From: Owenweeksia sp965229445
Lineage (GTDB): Bacteria > Bacteroidota > Bacteroidia > Flavobacteriales > Schleiferiaceae
Direction: 5' to 3'
Length of the DNA: 64,000 nucleotides
Assembly (NCBI GenBank): GCA_965229445.1
Contig: OZ245876.1
Location: forward strand, 1,426,001 to 1,490,000
The notes beneath the pieces are model-generated. The model was not told the origin of the DNA, ran no database searches, and saw only the letters and a list, made by a program, of their open reading frames with translations. Position numbers and translations under genes: made by a program. Positions 7,776-17,580 of the stretch are shown here, piece after piece. Within the stretch, counting starts at the first letter, position 1. Each line of letters starts with the position of its first letter.

Positions 7776-8525
7776 TTGCGGTATTTTATCCAACTATCCT
7801 ATCACGGTGCGAACTTTCACGGTTGGCAAATTCAACCCAACGCCTCCAGCGTGCAGCAAACGCTGAACGAGGCTATTTCCCGCATAACGGGTCATGAAAC
7901 TTATGTAGTAGGTGCCGGTAGAACCGACACGGGCGTGCATGCCCGGGAAATGTGGGCTCATTTTGACCATCCGAAGAAGTTGGACAATGGGTTTGTACAG
8001 CATTTAAATCGTTATTTGGGTTGGGAAATTGCCGTCCAAAACATACACCGGGTGCACGAGGAGGCTCATGCCAGGTTTGATGCCATCGCCCGCTCGTACC
8101 AGTATCAAATTAGCTTAATCAAAGATCCCTTTATTCATGATCAGGCCTGGTATCTGCACAAAAAACCAAATCTTGAGCTCATGTCTGCCGCGACCAAAGA
8201 ATTAGGACATCACCTGGATTTTTCGGCTTTCTCTAAAAGCAATACGCAAACTAAAACCAATTTGTGCAACATCAGCGAGGCGTATTGGGAAGACACTGAT
8301 CATCGCCTAATCTTTAATATCACCGCAGATCGTTTTCTTCGCAATATGGTAAGAGCGATTGTGGGCACCCTGGTGGAAATTGGCTTAAGCAAAAGAGAAC
8401 CAAATGACATGAAAAGGGTTATAGAATCTAAAGACCGTAGATTAGCGGGTGAGTCAGCCCCGGCTCATGGACTTTTTCTTACATCAGTGAAGTACCCAAA
8501 AGATTTATTCAATGGCCGAGAATAA
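7776..8525 (+). CDS. truA: tRNA pseudouridine(38-40) synthase TruA
   Basis: TruA converts uridines 38-40 of the tRNA anticodon stem to pseudouridine. The catalytic aspartate lies in GAGRTDTGVHARE, and the N-terminal motif RYFIQLSYHGANFHGWQIQP and the C-terminal FLRNMVRAIVGTLVEIG are family signatures. An in-frame ATG exists at 7734, but it would add 14 unconserved residues, and a perfect -7 promoter element (7745-7752) lies inside that extension. TruA proteins normally begin directly at [M]RYFxxLxYxG, which points to the TTG codon at 7776. The gene overlaps the following ABC transporter gene by 14 bases, so the two are translationally coupled. Length from TTG is 249 residues, normal for the family. 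Confidence 0.95.
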   Translation: MRYFIQLSYHGANFHGWQIQPNASSVQQTLNEAISRITGHETYVVGAGRTDTGVHAREMWAHFDHPKKLDNGFVQHLNRYLGWEIAVQNIHRVHEEAHARFDAIARSYQYQISLIKDPFIHDQAWYLHKKPNLELMSAATKELGHHLDFSAFSKSNTQTKTNLCNISEAYWEDTDHRLIFNITADRFLRNMVRAIVGTLVEIGLSKREPNDMKRVIESKDRRLAGESAPAHGLFLTSVKYPKDLFNGRE

Positions 8526-10353
8526 AGGCGTAAGCGGCAAAGCGTTTGACCTGGGTCTCTTGCGTAAGATTCTACGTTATACCCGCCCTTATGCGTGGAT
8601 TTTTTGGTCGGCGGTATTCCTAACCATCCTGCTTTCTGCCCTGAGTACGGCCAGACCCATGCTGATTCAGTACACGATTGATAATTTCATTCTGATTCCG
8701 GATGAAACAGGTCTCCTAAATTTCACGCTGATTCTGATTGCCTTATTGATATCGGAGTCGCTGGTGCAATTTGTCTTCATTTATGCCGCCAACTATTTAG
8801 GGCAGAACATCATTCGCGATATGCGCATCCAATTGTATCGCCATATTATCTCCTTTAAACTGCAGTATTTTGATCAGACACCCATTGGCACCCTGGTAAC
8901 CCGTTCAGTATCCGATATTGAAACCATCGCCGATATTTTTGCGCAGGGCATCCTCACCATTTTTGGCGATTTACTAAAGATACTGGTCATGGTTTTGGCC
9001 ATGTTTTACTTCTTTGACTACCGCATGGTTTTGATCTCCCTTTCGGTGGTGCCGGTACTGACCTATGCCACCCGCATCTTTCAGGTAAAAATCAAGAGCG
9101 CTTTTCAGGATGTAAGAACCCAGGTCTCTTCTTTAAATGCCTTTGTGCAGGAGCATATTTCCGGGATGAATATCGTGCAGATTTTTAATCGGGAAGAGGC
9201 TGAAATGGAAAAGTTCAAGGCCATCAATGAAAAGCACAAAGAGGCCAATATTCGCTCCATCTGGTACTTTTCCATCTTTTTCCCGGTCATTGAAATAATG
9301 AGTGCGGTGAGCATTGGCCTGGTGGTTTGGTTTGGCGGACTAAAAGCCGCACTAGAAGCCGATAAGTACTCTTTGGAACTCTTTATTCATCGTCTGATGG
9401 GGTGGGACATCACTCCGCAAATGGAGCTCATAACCCTGGGAGAAATTACCGCCATTATCATCTTCATCAATATGCTCTTCAGGCCTTTACGGCAACTGGC
9501 GGATCGCTTTAACACGCTTCAGATGGGCATGGTAGCCAGCGAAAGAGTTTTCAATATTCTGGATACGAATTCGCGTATTGAAGACGAGGGTAATCTGGAA
9601 TTGTCTGATGTGAAGGGCAAGATAGAATTCAAAGATGTTCACTTTGGTTATAAGGAGGGCGAGGAGATCTTAAAGGGAATTAACTTCACGGCTGAGCCCG
9701 GCGAAACACTGGCTATTGTTGGTGCAACCGGTGCAGGGAAATCTACCATTATCAATCTTTTAAGTAGGTTCTATGAAATTTGGGAGGGTGAGATCTTGCT
9801 GGATGGCGTAAATATTAAGGAGGTAAAGCTTTCGTCACTGCGCAAGCACTTGGCGGTAGTTTTGCAGGATGTGTTTCTCTTTTCGGATTCTATTTATTCC
9901 AATATAACCCTGAATAAGAATATTGCCTTGGATCAGGTTCAGGAGGCGGCAGAGATTATTGGCGTAGATAAGTTTATTGAAAGTCTCCCTGAAGCCTATG
10001 ATTATAATGTTCGAGAACGGGGCAATATGTTGAGTTCTGGTCAGCGGCAATTATTGGCTTTCCTCAGGGCTTATGTGAGTAATCCTTCCGTATTGATACT
10101 GGATGAGGCTACCAGTTCCATAGACACGGAGAGTGAAAAGCTCATTCAAAATGCCATTGAGAAACTAACCGAGGGCCGCACTTCCGTAATTATCGCCCAT
10201 AGATTGGCGACGATTAAAAAAGCAGACCAGATTCTTGTCATAGAAAAAGGAGAAATAGTAGAACGTGGTACGCATCAAGATCTCCTGGGCCAAAATGGTT
10301 ATTATACCCGATTGTACGAGATGCAATTTAAAGATGAGGAAACGGATGCTTAG
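8512..10353 (+). CDS. ABC exporter, fused permease and ATPase (MsbA/LmrA-like)
   Basis: This 613-residue half-transporter has an N-terminal six-helix transmembrane domain (about residues 20-330) and a C-terminal ATPase. The ATPase carries Walker A GATGAGKST (from residue 404), a Q-loop (VVLQDVFLF), the signature LSSGQRQL (from 507), Walker B VLILDEAT (Asp531, Glu532) and the H-loop IIAHRLAT. It should work as a homodimer or heterodimer in the inner membrane, exporting lipids or drugs; the substrate cannot be told. A second half-transporter is not adjacent. The start overlaps the end of truA by 14 bases. Its stop overlaps the stop of the convergent outer-membrane protein gene by 4 bases, so no terminator separates them. 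Confidence 0.95.
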   Translation: MAENKGVSGKAFDLGLLRKILRYTRPYAWIFWSAVFLTILLSALSTARPMLIQYTIDNFILIPDETGLLNFTLILIALLISESLVQFVFIYAANYLGQNIIRDMRIQLYRHIISFKLQYFDQTPIGTLVTRSVSDIETIADIFAQGILTIFGDLLKILVMVLAMFYFFDYRMVLISLSVVPVLTYATRIFQVKIKSAFQDVRTQVSSLNAFVQEHISGMNIVQIFNREEAEMEKFKAINEKHKEANIRSIWYFSIFFPVIEIMSAVSIGLVVWFGGLKAALEADKYSLELFIHRLMGWDITPQMELITLGEITAIIIFINMLFRPLRQLADRFNTLQMGMVASERVFNILDTNSRIEDEGNLELSDVKGKIEFKDVHFGYKEGEEILKGINFTAEPGETLAIVGATGAGKSTIINLLSRFYEIWEGEILLDGVNIKEVKLSSLRKHLAVVLQDVFLFSDSIYSNITLNKNIALDQVQEAAEIIGVDKFIESLPEAYDYNVRERGNMLSSGQRQLLAFLRAYVSNPSVLILDEATSSIDTESEKLIQNAIEKLTEGRTSVIIAHRLATIKKADQILVIEKGEIVERGTHQDLLGQNGYYTRLYEMQFKDEETDA

Positions 10354-11054
10354 AAGTTCATCTGTAGTCCAAGCATTCCAGACATTAAGTAGTCTGGAGA
10401 ATTGGTGGTGCCTTTTACGCCATCCCATGAATCAGAGAATCCAGGACGCACCATGCCCGATCCTTCAATAGTCCAGATGCTGTTAAGCACATATTGAAAA
10501 CCGGCTTCCACCTGGGGTGCAAATTCATAGTTGGAGCCTTCATAGAAATCATAACCGGCAGTAGGGTCCTCATCCGGCTTTTTACCGGCAATTTGCTGAG
10601 GTGTTACCGCGCGATTGCTGATACGGTTGATATGTACGCCTCCTGCGCCAATTCCCACAAAGGGTAGAAATTGACCTTTATACGGATTGTATTTATTCAC
10701 ACTTTTACTCAGATAGAATCGCAATCCAACCCCCATATAAGTGTGTGAAACAATACTTTGATAGTTCACGGCCTTGTCTCCGGTACCAAATTGTCTCCTC
10801 AATTTCATGTTGAGAAAGCTGGTTTCAGCCGTAAAGACGAACTGCTCATTGCTCAGGGGAACCATGTACTTGAGTGTATAGTTCAGCCCATATTCTTCAT
10901 CAAAGACAGATTCGTTGGAGAGCTCTCCGCGAATGGTGGTCAGACCAATTCCAAAAAGTACTCGTTGACTCTGTGCAAATGCAGAGGAGCTCAGCACCAG
11001 GCTTAGGCACACAAATGAGCAGGTTAGTAGACGTTTCATGACAAATGGCTTCAA
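10350..11054 (-). CDS. Outer-membrane beta-barrel protein (porin-like)
   Basis: The protein is 234 residues with a signal peptide, MKRLLTCSFVCLSLVLSSSA followed by FAQ. The rest alternates hydrophobic and polar residues in short strands and ends in the aromatic residue of GMLGLQMNF, as in small outer-membrane barrels. A glycine-rich start of the mature part (FGIGLTTIRGELSNE) also fits. An in-frame ATG five codons downstream (11039) would start exactly at MKRLL and is perhaps the better start. No close functional family is recognised. It stands alone on the minus strand, convergent with the ABC exporter gene. Confidence 0.8.
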   Translation of the reverse strand: MKPFVMKRLLTCSFVCLSLVLSSSAFAQSQRVLFGIGLTTIRGELSNESVFDEEYGLNYTLKYMVPLSNEQFVFTAETSFLNMKLRRQFGTGDKAVNYQSIVSHTYMGVGLRFYLSKSVNKYNPYKGQFLPFVGIGAGGVHINRISNRAVTPQQIAGKKPDEDPTAGYDFYEGSNYEFAPQVEAGFQYVLNSIWTIEGSGMVRPGFSDSWDGVKGTTNSPDYLMSGMLGLQMNF

Positions 11055-11318
11055 ATTGTTTCGCGTCTAAAATAAGACTAGCCAATAGGTCAGAGCATGT
11101 AAATCACTTATATGTAGCCAATTAGGCAAGTATGTACCGCAATTTTATCGAATAAATTATAGACTTATGAAGAAGTCGATTTTCGCCCTAGAGCGGACAA
11201 TATTCTTATTTTAACCTGTAAATGAGATAGTTAAACCAAATGCTGTCAATTTCTCGTTATCCTGCAAGAAGTTACTTTAGCCCGGTGATGCCGAAAAAGT
11301 TAGAATAGGGCCCTGACG

Positions 11319-11597
11319 TTATTTAATCAGAAGGAACAGAAGCACCGCAATCATGGCCGCTCCCACCAATCCTGAAATCATGAGCAGCTTCTTACGCACT
11401 TCTCCTTTGCGCTTTATTTCTTCGCGCCTGATCACCTCCTGAATGATGGTTGATCGATCTTGATCTTCAATATGCTGTTGACTCTCAAGACTTTCCTGGA
11501 TGTCTCTGAGTTCCATCCCGGTTTGCTTACGTTGAAAATAGTAATCTATGAGACCGTCTACCCGGTACATAAGCTGGTTTATTTTGGTTTGTCTCAA
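11319..11597 (-). CDS. Small tail-anchored membrane protein of unknown function
   Basis: This 92-residue protein has a charged, helical N-terminal part (residues 1-70, rich in Q, E, R and K with probable coiled-coil character: QESLESQQHIEDQDRSTIIQ) and one C-terminal transmembrane helix (LLMISGLVGAAMIAVLLFLL) ending in IK. Topology suggests a cytosolic domain anchored to the inner membrane. I do not recognise the family. It stands alone, with about 260 bases downstream and 300 bases upstream that hold no other gene. The reading frame and composition look genuine. Confidence 0.65.
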   Translation of the reverse strand: MRQTKINQLMYRVDGLIDYYFQRKQTGMELRDIQESLESQQHIEDQDRSTIIQEVIRREEIKRKGEVRKKLLMISGLVGAAMIAVLLFLLIK

Positions 11598-11899
11598 AAA
11601 TAGCGGCTAAAAGGCTGCTGCTTTGCCAGGCGGCTTGATTTTATCAACGCTTGAAAACGTGATTCTGTTGAAAAATCCCGGGAAGGAATTTTGGTATTTC
11701 AGCAAGGATGCCTTGCCCGGGGCATACCACATAATTAAGGCAGGAAATAGAAATCGAATAGTCGTATAATAAACAATTACATGCGTTTAGCGAATCATTC
11801 TGGTTTCATCGCCTGGGATAAACGAGAATAAAACTTAGGTTCAGTTTAGCATGATGGAAGTTTTCGCCACTTTTTACCCTTGAGTACTTTAGGTATCAA
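11598..11899. other. Intergenic region, nothing recognised
   Basis: About 300 bases lie between the small membrane protein gene and the stop of the TonB-dependent receptor gene. I see no gene, RNA or clear terminator. Confidence 0.5.
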
Positions 11900-14392
11900 C
11901 TAAAAGCGCGCGGAAAAAGAAAACACAAAATTGGTACCCGCGCCAGAAATACCCGAACTATAGGGGCGGTAGCGCTGATTGGTGATATTTTCTATACCCA
12001 CCGAAAGGCTGAATAGTTGGCTCAGCTGATAATTCGCTTTTAGATTAAGCGTGTACCAGGCAGGGGAGTAGTTGTTGCCATTTTTATCCTTGGCATAAAT
12101 TTCATCTTTGGAGCGCTCTTCCACTGCCAGGTCTTCATAGGAACGTTCCGCTTGATATTCAACATAAGTCTGGAGTTCCAGCTTCTTGTATTTGTAACTC
12201 AACCGGCTTACCCCAAAAAATGGTGCCGCATGCCGTGAAGGACTGGTGGTGCCATCATCCAGTTCTTCTTCTCCCAATTGAAAATTGATATCGCTGGCAA
12301 AGAACAGATGTGCAGGGAACTGAATTTCCAGTCCTCCCTGAATACCATAAACCCGGGCACGGGCCGCGTTTTGCAAGGCCTGTACCTGACTATTAGTTCC
12401 ATCGTAGATAATGCTGTCTTGTCCATTTAGTTGAAAATCTCGCCTCACCAGAGCATTGTTAAGGATGGTGTAGAAACCCGTGATGTCCAGCTTAATAACT
12501 TCCTTAATTACCTTGGCAATACCCAGGTCGAAATTGTAAGCATATTCGGCCTGCAAAGTGGGATTTGGGACTACCACTGATCCGGGTTCCGAATCAAATA
12601 CTTTGCCTATATCATCCACATTGGGAGACCGGAACGCCGTGCCAAAGTTGGCACTTATCACCCAGTCACGACCCGGACGATACACCATTCCGAAACTACC
12701 GGTTAAAGCATCGTTATTTTGAACTGCGGTGGTGAAGGGGAATGGGTAAAAGCTGGTATCAAAGCTGGCGTTTAGCCAGAACAGACTGTATCGCAATCCG
12801 GATTGAAAGGTTAGCTTTTCCGACCAGTCGAATTCATCGTTGAGATAGATGGCCGCACTGCCCCAGATTGATTGTGGGTATCTACTGGGACCGGGCATTT
12901 CAGAAGCATTGTTAATATGGTAGATAACGCCTTTTGACGTCACATCATTTAGCACATACTCTGCGCCATAATACAGCATATTGCGCGCTCCCGCTGCCTT
13001 GGCCATATCCAAATTGGCGGTATAGGCCATCACATTTTCCGTGCGCGTAATTCTTTCCGGATCATTGAACTCCCTGCTTATTCTGCTTTCCTCAAAAGCT
13101 TGTTGCGCTAGAATGAGCGTGGCCTTGTCATATAACCAGTTGGCTTTGGCATTGGTGATATTTAGGTTATTCATCAACCATGATTGGGGCCCGTAATTCC
13201 ATTCGGCATATCTCGGTGCACCATTCCGCATCCGGTTATGGCGGTCATAACGCCCATATTCTGAAGTTTGAGAGTAGTGAAAACCATACTTGAAATCCCA
13301 GTTTTCATTGGGACGAAAACGAAGTTTTTGCATGAAATTCACCTGGGAGTATGCCGAGGGAATTTGCAGTAAACGCTCGGTCTGTTCCACCACCACATCC
13401 CTATCATCTTGCCGTTCTACATACTGATCTTTAATATACTCATCCGGTCCATGCTTTCCCTGTCGTAAATCTCCGTAATTCCACCGGCTCAGGCTGGTTA
13501 CCAGGGCCCATTTGCGCCATCCAACATTCACATCAAAATGAGCGGTTCGTTGCTGGTTAGCCGTAGCGTAACGCATCAGGGCCTTGCCATTAACCAGCAC
13601 ATTCTCCTCCAGCGAAAGCTGTGGCGACAGGGTAGAAAAACTCATCACACCACCTATAGCATCGCTGCCATACTTTACAGATCCTGGCCCAAAGAGTACT
13701 TCCGTGTTTTCAGTAGCCATGGGATCCAGATTAATCACATTCTGAATGTTCCCACCTCTGAATATGGCCGTGTTCATTCTCACCCCATCTACCGTATAGA
13801 GCAACCTGTTCGTCGCAAAACCTCTAATCATGGGACTGCCACCTCCTTGTTGACTCTTTTGTACAAATACTTTTCCTGTAATACCCAGCAAGTCTGCCGC
13901 AGTTTGCGGATTTTGAAAAGCTACATCCTTCGCACTCACAGAGATGATTTTCTGCGGCACTTCGTGCGTGGTTTGTTTCCAGCCGGTGGCAGATACCACA
14001 ATTTCTTCCAGACTAATGTTTGAAGGTTCCAGAAATACCGTGAAGCCCTTGAGCTTTAACCCGGTGTAGCTGGTAACCAAGGTTTTATAACCCATTGAAC
14101 TAATCTCGATCAATTCTAAGCCCTTAAAATCACTAATATCTACCTGGCCCCGGGCATTGGTGGTGCCGTAGGTTTTGTCACTTTCGCTTATTAAAGTGGC
14201 CATTTCAATAGGCTGCCCGGTGGAGATGTCGAGCACGGTGAGCTTCTGAGACCACAATGCTGTTGCGCAAAGTATTAAAACAAGTAGGTATAGTGGTTTG
14301 CAGGATAAAGTGCCGTTTGCAGTATTAAATATGCTACTAAGACTTTTAGGCATAGTTGAAGATAGGGTGCTAATTTCCTTTGAAGGCTGCAA
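11900..14392 (-). CDS. TonB-dependent outer-membrane receptor, haem/haemoglobin type
   Basis: The 830-residue protein is a TonB-dependent receptor that imports a ligand across the outer membrane using TonB-ExbBD energy. After a hydrophobic signal segment (YLLVLILCATALWSQ) come a carboxypeptidase-regulatory-like domain (about 50-125), a TonB-box-like EEIVVSATG, the plug domain with MIRGFATNRLLYTVDGVRMN (about 185-205) and a 22-stranded barrel ending NFVFSFSARF. The plug pattern GGGSPMIRGFATNR with VLFGPGSVKYGSDAIGG resembles the haemoglobin/transferrin/lactoferrin receptor group, so haem or iron uptake is likely but unproven. A start at the downstream ATG (residue 14, MPKSLSS) is possible. No haem-processing genes are adjacent. 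No Fur box was identified. Confidence 0.9.
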   Translation of the reverse strand: MQPSKEISTLSSTMPKSLSSIFNTANGTLSCKPLYLLVLILCATALWSQKLTVLDISTGQPIEMATLISESDKTYGTTNARGQVDISDFKGLELIEISSMGYKTLVTSYTGLKLKGFTVFLEPSNISLEEIVVSATGWKQTTHEVPQKIISVSAKDVAFQNPQTAADLLGITGKVFVQKSQQGGGSPMIRGFATNRLLYTVDGVRMNTAIFRGGNIQNVINLDPMATENTEVLFGPGSVKYGSDAIGGVMSFSTLSPQLSLEENVLVNGKALMRYATANQQRTAHFDVNVGWRKWALVTSLSRWNYGDLRQGKHGPDEYIKDQYVERQDDRDVVVEQTERLLQIPSAYSQVNFMQKLRFRPNENWDFKYGFHYSQTSEYGRYDRHNRMRNGAPRYAEWNYGPQSWLMNNLNITNAKANWLYDKATLILAQQAFEESRISREFNDPERITRTENVMAYTANLDMAKAAGARNMLYYGAEYVLNDVTSKGVIYHINNASEMPGPSRYPQSIWGSAAIYLNDEFDWSEKLTFQSGLRYSLFWLNASFDTSFYPFPFTTAVQNNDALTGSFGMVYRPGRDWVISANFGTAFRSPNVDDIGKVFDSEPGSVVVPNPTLQAEYAYNFDLGIAKVIKEVIKLDITGFYTILNNALVRRDFQLNGQDSIIYDGTNSQVQALQNAARARVYGIQGGLEIQFPAHLFFASDINFQLGEEELDDGTTSPSRHAAPFFGVSRLSYKYKKLELQTYVEYQAERSYEDLAVEERSKDEIYAKDKNGNNYSPAWYTLNLKANYQLSQLFSLSVGIENITNQRYRPYSSGISGAGTNFVFSFSARF

Positions 14393-14553
14393 GAATAATT
14401 AAATGTAGACTTAAAACCCGGGGATGCATCAAAAACGATTCCGTTAATGCCATAAAGGCCATTAATCTCCGACATTAGCTAAAATAATCTTAACGCCATC
14501 CGCTAACGGGAGAAATGACCCGGTTAGGCTACGCAAATCTCGCTCAGCATTCT

Positions 14554-15471
14554 TTATTCATCGGGTGATTTACGCACTTCACTCATCTTATTAGCGGCGA
14601 TAAATGAAGTGGTCATTTGAGTGAGCATATCACTAGCGGCGGTGGGGTTGTTGGGCAAGAGGATTAAATTACTGTCGGTGTGTTCACTAACCGCTTGTAA
14701 AGTATCATAATGTTGGGTAATCACAATTAGCGCAGAGGCTTCTTGAGAGTTTATTCCCACCTTGTTGAGCACCTCTACCGAGTCTTCCAGACCCTTGGCA
14801 ATTTCTCGACGTTGGTCAGCAATACCCTGACCCTGAAGTCTTTTACTTTCTGCTTCAGCGGTAGCTTTGGCCACAATGCGGATTCTTTCTGCTTCACCTT
14901 CATATTCAGCCGCCGTCTTTTGTCTTTCAGCCGCATTGATCTTGTTCATGGCATCTTTGACCTGCGCATCTGGATCAATATCGGTGACCAGAGCCTTTAT
15001 TATGCCATAGCCATAATCACTCATCGCTCCTTCCAATTCTCTTTTGATTGCGACTGCGATGTCGTCTTTTTTCTCAAACACATAGTCCAATTTTAATTTG
15101 GGCACTTCTGCACGCACCACATCAAAAACATAAGAGGTTATTTGTGCCTGGGGGTTGTTCAGTTTATAGAAGGCTTCATAAACCTTTTCACGCAATACGA
15201 CATACTGCACAGACACCTTGATTTTCACAAACACATCATCCTTGGTCTTGGTTTCCACCAAAACATCGAGTTGTTGAATCCTAAGGCTTAGTCTGCCCGC
15301 AATAACATCAACCAATGGGATACGCAGTTGAAATCCGGCCGACCTTGCACTATGAAACTTTCCAAATCGTTCTACTATGGCAATCTGTTGCTGTTTAACG
15401 ATAAATACACCGAGGGCGATGATGATTAGAATGGGAACAACTACCAGAAGTATGGGGCCAAGAGAACTCAT
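14554..15471 (-). CDS. SPFH/band-7 (stomatin/HIR-like) membrane protein
   Basis: This 305-residue protein has one N-terminal membrane helix (ILLVVVPILIIIALGVFIV), then the SPFH domain starting at QQQIAIVERFGKF, and a long charged helical stretch (NAAERQKTAAEYEGEAERIR) typical of oligomerising flotillin/stomatin/HIR proteins. Such proteins form large ring assemblies on membranes and often act with proteases or lipid microdomains. It lacks a neighbouring NfeD gene, which many prokaryotic stomatins have. It stands alone, next to the large repeat region at 15.5-17.8 kb. The family is certain, the role in this organism is not. Confidence 0.92.
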   Translation of the reverse strand: MSSLGPILLVVVPILIIIALGVFIVKQQQIAIVERFGKFHSARSAGFQLRIPLVDVIAGRLSLRIQQLDVLVETKTKDDVFVKIKVSVQYVVLREKVYEAFYKLNNPQAQITSYVFDVVRAEVPKLKLDYVFEKKDDIAVAIKRELEGAMSDYGYGIIKALVTDIDPDAQVKDAMNKINAAERQKTAAEYEGEAERIRIVAKATAEAESKRLQGQGIADQRREIAKGLEDSVEVLNKVGINSQEASALIVITQHYDTLQAVSEHTDSNLILLPNNPTAASDMLTQMTTSFIAANKMSEVRKSPDE

Positions 15472-15590
15472 AGATTATTGTAATAATTTGTAATGCTGTA
15501 AAGATATGGATAGCGCTAGGAATGGAGTAGTTTGAAAGTTAAAAACTAAGAACTAATTATTGGGGAGAATACGGAGGTTGGTGAGGTGAA

Positions 15591-15660
15591 GAATGTGCCA
15601 ATGTGTGGAATGTGCTAATGTGGCAATGTGCTGGATGACCGGTGACCGGTGACGGGTGTC
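15591..15660. repeat. AATGTG-rich short-period satellite
   Basis: The hexamer AATGTG recurs about every 8-10 bases (AATGTGCCAATGTGTGG, then AATGTGCTAATGTGGC and so on), followed by GACCGGTGACCGGTGACGGG. The same words reappear in the 76-bp repeats at 17581-17760 and inside the ~608-bp units, so the whole region is one family of nested repeats. Confidence 0.8.
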
Positions 15661-15690
15661 TTTCACGTTCCACGTCTTAAATGTGTCAAT

Positions 15691-17580
15691 GTGATAGGGT
15701 GCACATCTTAATAAACCCAATTAACCTAATAAGCTAATTGACCGATGACGGGTGACCGGTGACAGATGTGGTTAATGTGACAATGTGATCAATGTGACAA
15801 TGTGATGAATAACTGGACTTGCCCCGTGAAAAGGTAAGACGGTTGGCGGGCTTGTCACGTTTTACGTGATGTCGAAGGTGTTCAATGGGATGGTTAACTG
15901 ATGACAGACTTTCCGTATTCCACATAATAAGTTAGCTCGTTCTAGAGAAGGAAATGTCATATTGAGCGTAGTCGAAATGGACATTTCTGCAGTGTCCATT
16001 ACCTTTCACAGAACCTCTCACGTTCTAAGTACTGGGTCAAATGAGTCGTGTGCCTGCCACGTGAAACGTGGTAAACTCAGAATAAACCGGGCATTTTGCA
16101 AAACCAACGGCAAAGCAGGCGAAATTGCGTCAGCCGAAGGCTGAAAGAGCATGAAGCCCAGCTTTGACCGCGGTTTGCGCAGCAAAGGTTTCTTAAAATG
16201 CCTAGATTTTTGCTTCCTTTTCATCAATGGAAAAGGAAGGAAGGAGAACCAGTGACAGGTGTCTTTCACGTCCTTCGTGTGCTTGTCACGTTCCACATCG
16301 TATATGTGTAAATGTGAACAATGTGATAGGGTGCACATCTTGATAAACCCAATTAACCTAATAAGCTAATTGACGGGTGACCGGTGACAGATGTGGTTAA
16401 TGTGACAATGTGATGAATAACTGGACTTGCCCCGTGAAACGGTAAGACGGTTGGCGGGCTTGTCACGTTTTACGTGATGTCGAAGGTGTTCAATGGGATG
16501 GTTGACTGATGACAGACTTTCTGTATTCGACATAATAAGTTAGCTCGTTCTAGAGAAGGAAATGTCACATTGAGCGTAGTCGAAATGGACATTTCTGCAG
16601 TGCCCATTACCTTTCACAGAACCTCTCACGTTCTAAGTACTGGGTCAAATGAGTCGTGTGCCTGCCACGTGAAACGTGGTAAACTCAGAATAAACCGGGC
16701 ATTTTTCAAAACCAGCGGCAAAGCAGGCGAAATTGCGTCAGCCGAAGGCTGAAAGAGCATGAAGCCCAGCTTTGACCGCGGTTTGCGAAGCAAAGGTTTC
16801 TTAAAATGCCCTAGATTTTTGCTTCCTTTTCATCAATGGAAAAGGAAGGAAGGAGAACCAGTGACAGGTGTCTTTCACGTCCGTCGCGTGCTTGTCACGT
16901 TCCACATCGTAATTGTGAACAATGTGATAGGGTGCACATCTTAATAAACCCAATTAACATAATAATCTAATTGACGGGTGACGGGTGACCGGTGACAGAT
17001 GTGGTTAATGTGACAATGTGATGAATAACTGGACTTGCCCCGTGAAACGGTAAGACGGTTGGCGGGCTTGTCACGTTTTACGTGATGTCGAAGGTGTTCA
17101 ATGGGATGGTTGACTGATGACAGACTTTCTGTATTCGACATAATAAGTTAGCTCGTTCTAGAGAAGGAAATGTCACATTGAGCGTAGTCGAAATGGACAT
17201 TTCTGCAGTGCCCATTACCTTTCACAGAACCTCTCACGTTCTAAGTACTGGGTCAAATGAGTCGTGTGCCTGCCACGTGAAACGTGGTAAACTCAGAATA
17301 AACCGGGCATTTTTCAAAACCAGCGGCAAAGCAGGCGAAATTGCGTCAGCCGAAGGCTGAAAGAGCATGAAGCCCAGCTTTGACCGCGGTTTGCGAAGCA
17401 AAGGTTTCTTAAAATGCCCTAGATTTTTGCTTCCTTTTCATCAATGGAAAAGGAAGGAAGGAGAACCAGTGACAGGTGTCTTTCACGTCCGTCGCGTGCT
17501 TGTCACGTTCCACATCGTAATTGTGAACAATGTGATAGGGTGCACATCTTAATAAACCCAATTAACATAATAATCTAATT
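15691..17580. repeat. Tandem array of ~608-bp hairpin-rich units (three plus a partial)
   Basis: Units beginning with GTGATAGGGTGCACATCTT start at 15691, 16323, 16924 and, partially, 17532 (lengths 632, 601 and 608). The second and third are almost identical; the first is more diverged and carries an extra AATGTG segment. Each full unit contains, in order, TCACGT-ttt-ACGTGA (15855-15869), GAAATGTC...GACATTTC (15951-15987), CCACGT-gaa-ACGTGG (16057-16071), TCAGCC-gaa-GGCTGA (16130-16144) and CTTCCTTTT...AAAAGGAAG (16213-16239). The ATTGAGCGTAGTCGAAAT core is, as I recall, a widespread dispersed repeat of Bacteroidota. Short open frames of 60-66 codons inside the units exist on both strands, look repeat-derived and are not called as genes. 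Confidence 0.9.

Noticed and set aside
13538..14023. 161-codon plus-strand open frame
   Set aside because: Antisense to the plug-domain part of the TonB-dependent receptor; no independent support.
15962..17552. Sets of 60-66-residue open frames repeated in each 608-bp unit (e.g. beginning MSVVEMDISAV or MKPSFDRGLRSK)
   Set aside because: They occur on both strands of repeat DNA, run through inverted repeats, have no recognisable domain or start signals, and similar false ORFs arise from dispersed repeats in this phylum.
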